A stretch of DNA of 64,000 bases from Latilactobacillus sakei subsp. sakei DSM 20017 = JCM 1157 (GTDB taxonomy: Bacteria; Bacillota; Bacilli; Lactobacillales; Lactobacillaceae), in assembly GCF_002370355.1 (NCBI RefSeq), contig NZ_AP017929.1, positions 310,001 to 374,000 of the forward strand. Reading direction: 5' to 3'. Below, in pieces: positions 1 to 8,045 of the stretch (positions are counted from its first letter, which is position 1; each line of letters begins with the position of its first letter). The position numbers were made by a program, and so were the translations under genes. The notes beneath the pieces are model-generated. The model saw nothing but the letters and a program-made list of their open reading frames with translations. It made no database searches and was not told where the DNA came from.

Positions 1-252
1 CCCTTGAATAAACTGACTAAAAAAAGGATTATTGATATCCGGTACTAAAACCGCAATTGTTTTGGTTTCCTTATTGACCATATTCTGGGCAAAATAATCC
101 GGTTCATAGCTGATTTTTTCACGCGCTGCTCTTACCCGGGCAATCGTCTCTGCACTAAAGCGTTGGCCCTTATTATTTAAAATTAGTGAAACAGTTGTCA
201 CCGATGTTTGGGCCAAGGCAGCGACATCTTTAATCGTTACTTTTCGTACCAC
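1..252 (-). CDS. rbsR: Ribose operon repressor RbsR, LacI family (partial)
   Basis: Only the N-terminal part is inside the window; the gene continues past position 1. The product begins with a LacI-type helix-turn-helix (KVTIKDVAALAQTSVTTVSL) followed by the start of the periplasmic-binding-like sugar domain (IAVLVPDINNPFFSQF). A GTG at 252 is preferred because GGGGGAAG lies five bases upstream; an in-frame ATG at 267 overlaps that site and is less likely. The gene follows rbsK on the same strand. LacI proteins bind palindromic operators as dimers, and a perfect palindrome lies upstream of rbsU. The ribose role is inferred from context. Confidence 0.85.
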   Translation of the reverse strand, partial: MVRKVTIKDVAALAQTSVTTVSLILNNKGQRFSAETIARVRAAREKISYEPDYFAQNMVNKETKTIAVLVPDINNPFFSQFIQG

Positions 253-331
253 GTTAACTTCCCCCATTGTAAAACCCGCTATCATTTAAAAACGCCCACA
301 GCCGACTAAGCCATGAGCGCCCTTTAATCTA

Positions 332-1240
332 TTATAACTGAATATCCTTTTCATATGGAATTGAATTTTGTGCACCTTTAGTTTGCACGGCAATTGATGA
401 CGCCTTATTGGCATAAGTCATCGCAGCTTCGATATTGCTGTAATCCAATTCAAGTTTTGTACTTAACGCACCGATGAAAGTATCACCAGCAGCTGTTGTA
501 TCCACTGCGTTAACCTTAAAGGCAGGGACAAAACCAGTTGCAGTTGGTGTTGCATAGAATGACCCTTTAGAACCAACCGTGATAATGACCACTTTGATCC
601 CTAATTTGAACATTGCTTCAGCGTTGGCTTGCATTGAAGCTTCGTCAGTCACTTTAATGCCAGTGATAATTTCTGCTTCAGTTTCGTTAGGGACAATCAT
701 GTCCGTCACTGCTAATAATTCGGCTGGAATATTCTTGATGGCAGGTGCTGGGTTCAAAATTGTTTGAACGCCGTTTGCACGGGCAATCTTGAAAGCTTCG
801 ATAATGGCAGGGATCGGTACTTCGAATTGCGCCACAATTCGGTCGGCTGCTTTAATGGCTGTTTCTGCTTCGTGAACATCTTCAACAGTCACGTCTTGGT
901 TAGCGCCACCGTAAATTAAAATACTGTTTTGACCTTGAGCATCAACCATGATATAAGCTTGGCCTGTCCCAGCTGTTTCTGAACAGCGCACGTGATCAAC
1001 GTTCATCCCGTCTTTTTTGAACGTGTCGATCATGAAATCAGCGGCACCTTCTTTACCAACCTTACTAATGAAAGCTGTTTGGGCACCTGAACGAACAGCT
1101 GCGATTGCTTGGTTAGCACCTTTACCGCCACCAGCAACTGCGCGGCCATCCATTGCTAACGTTTCGCCAGGTTGTGGAAAACGTTGAACGTTTAAAATTG
1201 TGTCGACATTGGTTGAACCTAATACGATTACTTTTTTCAT
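332..1240 (-). CDS. rbsK: Ribokinase
   Basis: This is a PfkB-family sugar kinase of 302 aa, the usual ribokinase length, converting D-ribose to ribose 5-phosphate with ATP in the cytoplasm. Visible motifs are the N-terminal GSTNVD, the sugar-binding GGGKGANQA (residues 38-46) and the C-terminal TAAGDTFIGA with the probable catalytic Asp at 253. The ATG at 1240 is chosen because AGGAGGGT lies just upstream; a longer in-frame start would overlap rbsD. It is the third gene of rbsU-rbsD-rbsK and delivers ribose to the pentose phosphate/phosphoketolase route. Expression is probably controlled from the operator upstream of rbsU. Confidence 0.95.
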   Translation of the reverse strand: MKKVIVLGSTNVDTILNVQRFPQPGETLAMDGRAVAGGGKGANQAIAAVRSGAQTAFISKVGKEGAADFMIDTFKKDGMNVDHVRCSETAGTGQAYIMVDAQGQNSILIYGGANQDVTVEDVHEAETAIKAADRIVAQFEVPIPAIIEAFKIARANGVQTILNPAPAIKNIPAELLAVTDMIVPNETEAEIITGIKVTDEASMQANAEAMFKLGIKVVIITVGSKGSFYATPTATGFVPAFKVNAVDTTAAGDTFIGALSTKLELDYSNIEAAMTYANKASSIAVQTKGAQNSIPYEKDIQL

Positions 1241-1259
1241 TTGAATACCCTCCTGGTTG

Positions 1260-1655
1260 TTAAAAGACAACGCCACTTTCTAAAATAATGTTGGAATAAG
1301 GTGTCATTTCACCTGTTCTGACAAATGCTTTGGCCTTATTTAAGTCTTGTTTCATTTGTGAATGATCAATAAATTCGATTGGTGTCTCCCCAATTAAAGC
1401 TTTAATCGCCGCTAATTGTTCTGGATTTGCTGTTTTAATTTCATTTGCTAAGTAAACTTTTTGCACTTCTAATTCACTTAAGATATTTGTTAAAACTTGG
1501 ATAAAACTCGGTACACCATTTTCAATGGCCACATCAATCTTCTTCGTACCAGCTGGTACTGGCATACCAGCATCCCCAATACTTAATGTATCGAAATGTC
1601 CCATATCTGAAATAACGCTCGAAATTTGTGTGTTAATCACCTTAGTTTTTCTCAT
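1260..1655 (-). CDS. rbsD: D-ribose pyranase
   Basis: The 131-aa product matches the RbsD/FucU family, which interconverts the beta-pyranose and furanose forms of ribose so that ribokinase can use it. The conserved catalytic segment [17 protein letters not shown] is visible, with His20 and Asp28. A GGGAG sequence precedes the ATG. The gene sits between the transporter gene rbsU and the kinase gene rbsK with short gaps, as expected for one transcript. Confidence 0.95.
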   Translation of the reverse strand: MRKTKVINTQISSVISDMGHFDTLSIGDAGMPVPAGTKKIDVAIENGVPSFIQVLTNILSELEVQKVYLANEIKTANPEQLAAIKALIGETPIEFIDHSQMKQDLNKAKAFVRTGEMTPYSNIILESGVVF

Positions 1656-1675
1656 GACACCAATCTCCCTTATTT

Positions 1676-2563
1676 TTATTTAATAAATGCTGTGACAGAA
1701 CCTGCCACCAAGACTAATAATAAACCAACCATTACGGCGATCATTTCTTTTTTTGATTTCTTTTCTTTTAAGATGTAAATCCCACCAATTGTCGCAAAGA
1801 TAACACTGGTTTGTGATAGAACGAAACCGGTTGCTAAACCGTTGACAGATGGTTGTGCTGAAATCAAGTAAGTTAATGCCGCAAAAGCGAAGAAGAACCC
1901 ACTGAAGATGTTCTTATATGAAGTTGCTTCTTTAAATGGTTTATAATCTTTTTTAGTTTGGGTTAAGCCGAAGATAATGCCGACAATTGTCATCCCAATA
2001 GCTTGTGGTAAGAAGCCTTGGAAACCATCAGCGCTAACTGCTTGTGGAAAGGCTGAATAACCTAAGTAGCCTAATTCACCGACTAATAATAACAAGATGC
2101 CCTTAACCGCACCACTCTTGCTAGCACTTGATTTATCTTCGCTCCAAGCGGTGAGATAAACGCCGATGATAATTAATGCAATCGCTGTAAAACCGATTAA
2201 TTTTGATTGTGAACTTGACCAGTTACCTAGAACGAAGACTCCCCACAAAGATGCCCCAACTAATTGAAAGCCAGTTGTGATCGGCATTGTTCTAGAAACA
2301 CCCATTGTTTCGAAAACGTGGAAAGTAATAATTTGTGCCAGTGCCCAACATGCACCTGAAATCAAACAGAAAATGAAAGTTTTCGTTTCAGGAATTGGTG
2401 TCCCACGGAAAATGGCAACGACAATTGCTAGAATTAATGTCCCAAAAGTGGTCCCCAGGATTTGACTCGCTGGTTTACCACCAATTTTACCAACAATAAC
2501 TGGGAAAATCCCCCAGCCAATCATCGGCATTAAGCCGATTAAGATATTTACAGCGTTCATCAT
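1676..2563 (-). CDS. rbsU: Ribose uptake protein RbsU, GRP transporter family
   Basis: A 295-aa membrane protein with about ten hydrophobic segments (for example [16 protein letters not shown] near the N terminus) that resembles the GRP glucose/ribose porter family of ten-helix drug/metabolite-type carriers. In L. sakei this carrier replaces the usual ABC ribose importer, and no ABC rbs genes are seen here. The ATG at 2563 is preferred over the upstream TTG because GGAGG sits five bases before it. It is the first gene of the operon, directly downstream of the palindromic operator at 2590-2609. Confidence 0.9.
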   Translation of the reverse strand: MMNAVNILIGLMPMIGWGIFPVIVGKIGGKPASQILGTTFGTLILAIVVAIFRGTPIPETKTFIFCLISGACWALAQIITFHVFETMGVSRTMPITTGFQLVGASLWGVFVLGNWSSSQSKLIGFTAIALIIIGVYLTAWSEDKSSASKSGAVKGILLLLVGELGYLGYSAFPQAVSADGFQGFLPQAIGMTIVGIIFGLTQTKKDYKPFKEATSYKNIFSGFFFAFAALTYLISAQPSVNGLATGFVLSQTSVIFATIGGIYILKEKKSKKEMIAVMVGLLLVLVAGSVTAFIK

Positions 2564-2589
2564 AATTTCCTCCAAGCCTATTTAATCAA

Positions 2590-2609
2590 TTAGTAAAACG
2601 TTTTACTAA
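2590..2609. promoter_or_regulatory. Palindromic operator upstream of rbsU
   Basis: A perfect 20-bp palindrome, TTAGTAAAACGTTTTACTAA, lies 27 bases before the rbsU start. The central ACGT with symmetric arms is the form of site bound by LacI-family dimers, so it is the probable RbsR operator. The pairing with RbsR is inferred from position. Confidence 0.75.
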
Positions 2610-2658
2610 CTATCTTGATGATTATTATAAATGACCTTTTTCGATAATTCAACCTTTT

Positions 2659-2675
2659 TTGAAAACGGTTTACAA
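2659..2675. promoter_or_regulatory. Possible cre (CcpA) site upstream of rbsU
   Basis: The sequence TTGAAAACGGTTTACAA resembles the cre consensus TGWAANCGNTNWCA but carries one extra base in the right half. It lies about 100 bases upstream of rbsU, a plausible place for carbon catabolite control. Confidence 0.4.
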
Positions 2676-2686
2676 CCTAAACATAA

Positions 2687-2731
2687 AAAAAGATTAATCA
2701 GGCACCGTTTCCACCCAATTAATCTTTTTTA
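2687..2731. terminator. Bidirectional terminator after the YdeI-like gene
   Basis: An inverted repeat with arms AAAAAAGATTAAT and ATTAATCTTTTTT surrounds a short loop region between the minus-strand YdeI-like gene and the rbs promoter region. It has T-runs on both strands and should separate the ackA transcript from rbsU. Confidence 0.7.
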
Positions 2732-2734
2732 AAT

Positions 2735-2980
2735 TTATTTTTTCTTAGCTTGTGAATACCCGCGTTTTGATTTGTAACCAGCTTCTAAAATCATCAGCAT
2801 ATCAGCATAATGTCGTTGTTGTGTTTCTTCAGCCTTAGCGCCGTAAACATAGCGCGCCCATTCCCGTTGATACCCGGGGGTTAAGGCCTCGAAAAAAGTT
2901 TTCACGGCTGGCTGGTCCTCAAGTCGCGCACTTAATCTTGGAATATCAACTTCAAATTCAAATAATGGTTTTTGCGCCAT
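2735..2980 (-). CDS. YdeI/OmpD-associated family small protein
   Basis: An 81-aa cytoplasmic protein whose middle part (residues about 30-55, FFEALTPGYQREWARYVYGA) matches the C-terminal motif of the YdeI/OmpD-associated family. That family is widespread and poorly characterised. The ATG at 2980 is favoured over an upstream TTG because GGAG lies nine bases before it. The gene begins 14 bp after the ackA stop and is followed by a terminator, so it is probably cotranscribed with ackA. No biochemical role can be given. Confidence 0.75.
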   Translation of the reverse strand: MAQKPLFEFEVDIPRLSARLEDQPAVKTFFEALTPGYQREWARYVYGAKAEETQQRHYADMLMILEAGYKSKRGYSQAKKK

Positions 2981-2994
2981 CTTCAATCACTCCA

Positions 2995-4179
2995 TTATTT
3001 TAACCGCATGACATCTCTGGCAATCATTAATTCTTCATTCGTTGGGACAATTAAAACTTTGACCTTCGAATCATCAGCACTAATAATCCGTTCTTGGCTG
3101 CGGACATTATTTTTCTCTTCATCCAATTTTACACCAAAACAAGCAAGTTGTTTACAAATATCTGCCCGTAATTCACTCCCGTTTTCACCACTACCGGCTG
3201 TGAAAACTAACGTATCGATTCCGTTCATTAAGGCCACATATGAACCCACATATTTAACGACGCGATTGACAAAGATTGATAATGCCAACGCTGATTGTGG
3301 CCGTGTAGCGGCGGTTTCTTCCAAATCACGCATATCTGGTGAGAGTTCTGAAATACCTAACAAACCTGATTTGTGATTTAAAATATCGATCATTTCAGGC
3401 ATTGTAATTTCTAATTTTTTTGCTAAGAAAGCAACTAAAGAAACGTCAATATCGCCAGAACGTGTGCCCATTGTAATCCCAGCCAGTGGGGTAAAACCCA
3501 TTGAAGTATCAACGGCATGACCATCTTGGACCGCGGTAATTGATGCCCCACTCCCTAAATGGAGCGTAATCATTTTTTGAGATTCTAGCGGTGTTCCTAA
3601 GATTTCAGCGGCTCGATGGGCGACATATCGATGACTGGTCCCATGAGCGCCGTATTTTCTTGCGCCAAATGTTTGATAATATTCTTGCGGAATACTGTAT
3701 AAATAATTTTCGGGTGCCAAGGTACTGTAAAAAGAGGTGTCAAAAACCGCTACTTGGGGCACACCTGGTAGTAGCGCCGTAAAGATCTTGATGTAATAAG
3801 CTTGTGTGGGGTTATGCAATGGCGCGTATTCTGCCAAGCGATTAATCTCGTCCAATGCCACCGGATTAATAACCATTGAATCACTGAAAGCTTCACCGCC
3901 CCCAACTACTCGGTGGCCAACACCGGTAATTTCATCCAAATGACTAACAATCCCTAATTCCTTCAAACGTGTGAGTAAAAGCGTTGCTGCCATTTCATGA
4001 GTGGTTACATCTTGAACTTCTTTAAACTTTTGATTGTCACCATATTTAGCGGTAAACACCGAATCAGATAAACCTAAGCGATCGATCATCCCTTTGGCGA
4101 TAACTGTTTCACTGGGCATTTCAAATAATTGCCATTTTAGTGTTGAGCTGCCCGCGTTAATTGCTAGAATTTTTTCCAT
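2995..4179 (-). CDS. ackA: Acetate kinase
   Basis: A 394-aa protein of the acetate/propionate kinase family, which makes ATP and acetate from acetyl phosphate. This is the end step of pentose use by phosphoketolase, so the position next to the ribose operon makes sense. Family motifs are visible: ILAINAGSSTLKWQLFEM at the N terminus, VFDTSFYSTLAP, the HGTSHRYVAHRAAEIL segment, LHLGSGASITAV, and FTAGSGENG near the C terminus. The ATG at 4179 with GGGAGA upstream is chosen; a longer in-frame start has no ribosome binding site. L. sakei is known to carry more than one acetate kinase gene, so this may be one of several. Confidence 0.95.
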   Translation of the reverse strand: MEKILAINAGSSTLKWQLFEMPSETVIAKGMIDRLGLSDSVFTAKYGDNQKFKEVQDVTTHEMAATLLLTRLKELGIVSHLDEITGVGHRVVGGGEAFSDSMVINPVALDEINRLAEYAPLHNPTQAYYIKIFTALLPGVPQVAVFDTSFYSTLAPENYLYSIPQEYYQTFGARKYGAHGTSHRYVAHRAAEILGTPLESQKMITLHLGSGASITAVQDGHAVDTSMGFTPLAGITMGTRSGDIDVSLVAFLAKKLEITMPEMIDILNHKSGLLGISELSPDMRDLEETAATRPQSALALSIFVNRVVKYVGSYVALMNGIDTLVFTAGSGENGSELRADICKQLACFGVKLDEEKNNVRSQERIISADDSKVKVLIVPTNEELMIARDVMRLK

Positions 4180-4267
4180 GTTATCGTCTCCCAATCTATA
4201 AGTAATTCCTTCATGCCACAATTGTAAGCAATTTCACAGGAAGTTACAACCCTTGATTTAATAACAC

Positions 4268-4318
4268 CTAAAAAAGGACCCGCCACCAAAAATGAATTTG
4301 GCGAAGGGTCCCTTTTGA
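4268..4318 (-). terminator. Terminator after the MarR gene
   Basis: A GC-containing inverted repeat (GGGACC...GGGTCC on the minus strand, about 30 bases between arms) is followed by a T-run on the minus strand, just downstream of the MarR stop. Confidence 0.75.
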
Positions 4319-4323
4319 TTTAT

Positions 4324-4866
4324 TTATTTGGCAATTTGGTCGTCTGATTGGATTTGTTGGACTTTTTCTAAGAATGAACGGCCCATTTTATTATCGTGAT
4401 AATCACTAGGTTCAATAACGTCTAAATAGAATTGGTCGATAAATTGAATTAAGCCATCGATTTTTTCCCGACCCATTTGTGTTTCGATTTCTTGATACTT
4501 TTGTAGATAACGACTAACTAAGCGATCTAAAACATCTTGTCCTTGTTTAGTTAAACTCAAGAATTTAACCCGTTGATCTGATTGTAAATGTTCTTCAACC
4601 ACGTAGCCGTTTTCTTTAAGTAAGCGACATTGACGTGAGATTGCAGAACGACTAACACTCATTGTTTTAGCTAATTTGCTACCCGTTAAATCGTCGTTAG
4701 TGGCGATTTCATACATAATCAAGAATTGATCAAATGATACTTTATAATTCAAACTTTCCCCACTAACAAAATCGCTAAGATTGCTGATAACCCAACGATA
4801 AATGAGTGATAGATGGGTGATAACTTCCCAGTCTTCAGAATATTTCCCCGTAATCTTTGATGACAT
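4324..4866 (-). CDS. MarR family transcriptional regulator
   Basis: A 180-aa winged-helix protein. Residues about 45-110 hold the MarR DNA-binding core (YEIATNDDLTGSKLAKTMSV, SRSAISRQCRLLKENGYV, then the wing EEHLQSDQRVKFLSLT). The extended N and C termini make it longer than many MarR proteins. It is flanked by its own terminator and by 285 bp of upstream DNA, so it is probably monocistronic. Targets cannot be named; its neighbours are ackA and a dipeptidase gene. Confidence 0.85.
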   Translation of the reverse strand: MSSKITGKYSEDWEVITHLSLIYRWVISNLSDFVSGESLNYKVSFDQFLIMYEIATNDDLTGSKLAKTMSVSRSAISRQCRLLKENGYVVEEHLQSDQRVKFLSLTKQGQDVLDRLVSRYLQKYQEIETQMGREKIDGLIQFIDQFYLDVIEPSDYHDNKMGRSFLEKVQQIQSDDQIAK

Positions 4867-5151
4867 AATTGAATCTCCTTTTTATAAATACAAGTGATGA
4901 GGGTCAAGAATAATTAATGGTTTTAATTTGATTGCTAACAACCATAGTAGCATATTCTTTCAAAAAAGAAAGTACCTGTTTTCATTAATTTAGTACAAAG
5001 CCACTTAATGATTAACAATTATATTGTAACGTTAATTATTGCAAGGATAACTATCTGCAACTTTTTTATTAAAATTTCTATTATTTTGGCGTTATTGTAA
5101 AAAAAGAGCAAACTACTAACTATCGTTAGTAATTCACTCCTTTCAAACCTA
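4867..5151. other. Intergenic region with a weak terminator hairpin
   Basis: This AT-rich gap holds the promoter side of the MarR gene and the 3' side of the dipeptidase gene. At 5114-5131 the arms TACTAAC and GTTAGTA flank TATC. On the minus strand they are followed by a T-run after a short spacer, so they may act as a weak dipeptidase terminator. Nothing else was recognised. Confidence 0.45.
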
Positions 5152-6570
5152 TTATAGATTGCGATCCATATTGAATGTCAATTTAGATAAATTAATTCCT
5201 GACATGACGAGTTCGCCAATCATGCCCATGGCTTTATCTTTCATTGTGTTAACAATCAAATAATTTTGTTCTGTCAAATATTTTGTTAGTGCTTCGCCTT
5301 GATAATTCTTAGCTTCTTCTTCAATACTATCCAACATTGTCCGTAATTCTTGTTTACAGCTTGTTAGATAGTCAACGTTACCTTGAATATGTTGGCTATA
5401 GTGACCTTCAACCAAGACTGAAATTGTCCGGTACATCCAATAAGCACTATTAATATCCCATTTCATTGGTGTTTCACTGAAGCTAGGATCTGTATCATTG
5501 GCATTTGTAAAGAAGGGAATAAATGGTGTGTAAGTTGGCATCCCTAAGGTAATCCACATAATCGCAGCTTGTTCTTTAGGCACGTCGTTGCGCAATTGTA
5601 AGATATGCGCATTTTGTGTTCTGTTTAAGCCAATTGGACGGTAACGATACTTGTCAGCATCAGCGCCGTGACCCATTGGATCGAATTCTGTTTCGTTATA
5701 ATGTGAACCAAGTAACATTTCAATGTCTTCAACACTAATCTTATGTTCAATCTTGCGAATAAAAGGTAGATCAGCTGATTCAGGTGACATGTCAAATTCT
5801 GAATCAAATAAGTGATGTGCGTACCAGACACGAGGTGTATTGTAGTGGCGATCTTTTTCGTTCATTGTGCCGAAGATATGACGGAAATTCCAGCCCGTCT
5901 TATCTGGATTCAAGTGATGTTTTTCAACATATTCTTGAATGCCCTCAGCCCACATGAAGTTATCCGCATCGCTGAAATCAACTTGTTGAATCGCCACTTG
6001 GTTTGCCGCTACGGCATACCCATCATCTGGAATTCGTTGTGCTAACCAAAGATGACCAGTGACAATTTCCATATACCAAACTTCATCATGATCACTGAAC
6101 AAGACACTGTTGCCCGCAGGTGAACCGTATTGTTTGATCAAGTTACCGAGGTAGCTGACCCCTTCACGTGCTGAGTTAATGTAAGGTGCGACCATTGCTT
6201 GTATACAATCTTCGTCTAAGCCGTCTTTAACCAATGGATCGTAGGCTAATGACTTTTCGTTGCCGTACGTACTTTCAGTACAACTCATCGCAACGTTAAC
6301 TTCATTAATACTACTTTCGTCATAATAACCCTTGTTCTTGTAATCCACATTGGGCACCGCTGGCCAGCGATAACCATCTTCTGGTAAAGTCGCTTCAAAA
6401 CCGTTCAACCAAGATTTAATTTTTTCACCCTTACGGCCTTTAACTGCCGGATTCATGTAAAACCGTTGGGGGGTTAAGGGCATAAAAGTATCATCATTGC
6501 GGGCAATCATTGTTGAGCCGTCAATTGATGCTTTTTTACCAACTAAAATTGTTGTACAAGCTGATTCCAT
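5152..6570 (-). CDS. pepD: C69 family dipeptidase (PepD type)
   Basis: A 472-aa N-terminal-nucleophile hydrolase of peptidase family C69, which cleaves a broad range of dipeptides in the cytoplasm. The start [20 protein letters not shown] contains the conserved Cys (Cys5), which becomes the nucleophile after removal of the first residues, and the MIARNDDTF segment that follows is typical. The ATG at 6570 with GGAGCGAT upstream fits this processing site; the longer reading frame has no ribosome binding site. A paralogue lies at 30196-31602, reflecting the usual expansion of this family in lactobacilli. Confidence 0.92.
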   Translation of the reverse strand: MESACTTILVGKKASIDGSTMIARNDDTFMPLTPQRFYMNPAVKGRKGEKIKSWLNGFEATLPEDGYRWPAVPNVDYKNKGYYDESSINEVNVAMSCTESTYGNEKSLAYDPLVKDGLDEDCIQAMVAPYINSAREGVSYLGNLIKQYGSPAGNSVLFSDHDEVWYMEIVTGHLWLAQRIPDDGYAVAANQVAIQQVDFSDADNFMWAEGIQEYVEKHHLNPDKTGWNFRHIFGTMNEKDRHYNTPRVWYAHHLFDSEFDMSPESADLPFIRKIEHKISVEDIEMLLGSHYNETEFDPMGHGADADKYRYRPIGLNRTQNAHILQLRNDVPKEQAAIMWITLGMPTYTPFIPFFTNANDTDPSFSETPMKWDINSAYWMYRTISVLVEGHYSQHIQGNVDYLTSCKQELRTMLDSIEEEAKNYQGEALTKYLTEQNYLIVNTMKDKAMGMIGELVMSGINLSKLTFNMDRNL

Positions 6571-6727
6571 GTCTATCGCTCCTTTTGATTTGGAGAACAT
6601 TAAATTATTCTCATAAAGATACTATTAGTGTACGCCCGCCTCGGTCGAATGTATACCCATATTCATAAGATTCTCTAAAACAATCATCAAGTCACTTAAA
6701 AATTAGAGTTTCTTCATTAATTTATGT

Positions 6728-6757
6728 TTGAGCAATCTTTTCATGATATATTATAGA
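6728..6757 (+). promoter_or_regulatory. Probable sigma-A promoter of the lipoprotein gene
   Basis: TTGAGC (-35) and TATAGA (-10) are separated by 18 bases, about 30 bases before the ribosome binding site AAGGTGG. Confidence 0.45.
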
Positions 6758-6788
6758 TTAAGTATCCTAACAATAAGGTGGTTTCAAA

Positions 6789-7760
6789 ATGAAAAAATTA
6801 ACACACGTTCTGTTGATGCTCATGGCTAGTTGTTTCGTGATTCTAGCCGGTTGTCAGAATAAAACGACGGTCCCCGCCGCCGCTACTAAAACTGAGGATC
6901 AAATTGAACAGTATGTTCAAAAGGTCAACCAACTTTACGCTGACGCTGATCATAAAAAGCCTGCAAAATTAACTGCTACTAACAAGCATAAAATCATCAA
7001 ATCTGCTCAAAATTTAGATAAAAAGATTTCGGATAATCTCTATATGAGCGCATTATCAAGCAAATCTAAGTCCGCCTTCAAAGCAGCTCAAAAGGACTTA
7101 AAACGGATTGATACCGATGCCCCTGCTGAGAAGCCAAAGAAAAAAGCGAAGAAAACTAAGGATAGCGACTTCTTCGATGCTGATGGGATTGTCAAAGACG
7201 GCCTCCAACTTGGTTCAGAATCAGATTATGCTAATGACGCCAAAAAATTAGCTGCTTATAAAGAAGCTAAGGCCCAACAAGCAGCCATGACTGCTGTTGA
7301 TAATCTCTTTACAAATAGCAATCATACCGCTATTCCAGCAACCTTAACGACTGAAGATTTCACTTACTCTAAAGCGCTCGTCGAAAAAACAACACATAAG
7401 AAATTCAAAGAACGCTACTTAAAGCTAATCAAGGAAGCCAAAGCTCAATTTGACAGCTATAGCACGAGTGAATCATCAACAGCTACTAGCCAAAATAGTT
7501 CATCAACTGACACAACGACTACCGACCAAACAACGGATAATACAGTTGATAACACGGCTGCTACAACCAATCAAACAACAACTAACAACAATTACACACA
7601 ACCCACAACACCGACAACTAACACAAGTTACTCATCTGCTAGTACTCAAAACAGCACGCCTACTAACAGTGATAATAATACGAACGGTACGCAATCAGAT
7701 TCATCAGCAAGCGATAATCAAATTACAACACAATCACAATCTGACGGTTTGTTACAATAA
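6789..7760 (+). CDS. Putative secreted lipoprotein with Ser/Thr/Asn-rich tail
   Basis: A 323-aa protein of unknown function. It has a lipoprotein signal peptide with the lipobox LAGC (Cys22), so it should be anchored on the outer face of the membrane. Residues about 30-225 are Lys- and Ala-rich and probably helical. From about residue 225 to the end the sequence is low-complexity Ser/Thr/Asn/Gln, like cell-wall-spanning linkers. A clear AAGGTGG precedes the ATG and a terminator follows. It lies next to a cell-wall hydrolase gene with a similar linker, which suggests an envelope role, but no family was recognised. Confidence 0.8.
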   Translation: MKKLTHVLLMLMASCFVILAGCQNKTTVPAAATKTEDQIEQYVQKVNQLYADADHKKPAKLTATNKHKIIKSAQNLDKKISDNLYMSALSSKSKSAFKAAQKDLKRIDTDAPAEKPKKKAKKTKDSDFFDADGIVKDGLQLGSESDYANDAKKLAAYKEAKAQQAAMTAVDNLFTNSNHTAIPATLTTEDFTYSKALVEKTTHKKFKERYLKLIKEAKAQFDSYSTSESSTATSQNSSSTDTTTTDQTTDNTVDNTAATTNQTTTNNNYTQPTTPTTNTSYSSASTQNSTPTNSDNNTNGTQSDSSASDNQITTQSQSDGLLQ

Positions 7761-7778
7761 TTTAATCTAGCTGTAACA

Positions 7779-7822
7779 TAAAGAGGAACTACCGAAATAT
7801 TTTGGTGGTCCCTCTTTTTTAG
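7779..7822 (+). terminator. Terminator after the lipoprotein gene
   Basis: The arms AGAGG...ACC and GGT...CCTCT pair around an AT-rich loop and are followed by a T-run on the plus strand. Confidence 0.8.
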
Positions 7823-7942
7823 TAAAATCCGAACGTTTTTTACAAAAGATGGTTATTAAACGCTACCTTTTTAACATAATCTGTTAATTAGTCTTTTAAA
7901 TCCTAACATCTTAAGAAACTTGTAACACCGCGCTAACTATTA

Positions 7943-7959
7943 TGTAACATGTTTGTCAC
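7943..7959 (+). promoter_or_regulatory. WalR-like direct-repeat box
   Basis: TGTAAC-N5-TGTCAC lies 87 bases upstream of the NlpC/P60 start. It matches the WalR (YycF) consensus TGTWAH-N5-TGTWAH except for one base in the second half. WalR controls peptidoglycan hydrolases in Firmicutes, which fits the downstream gene. Confidence 0.5.
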
Positions 7960-8045
7960 GTTAGAATGATATGCTTACTGAGCACGATAAATTAAAACAA
8001 ACTTAAACGTCTAAAAACAAACTTCAAAGGAGCACTTCAATCACA

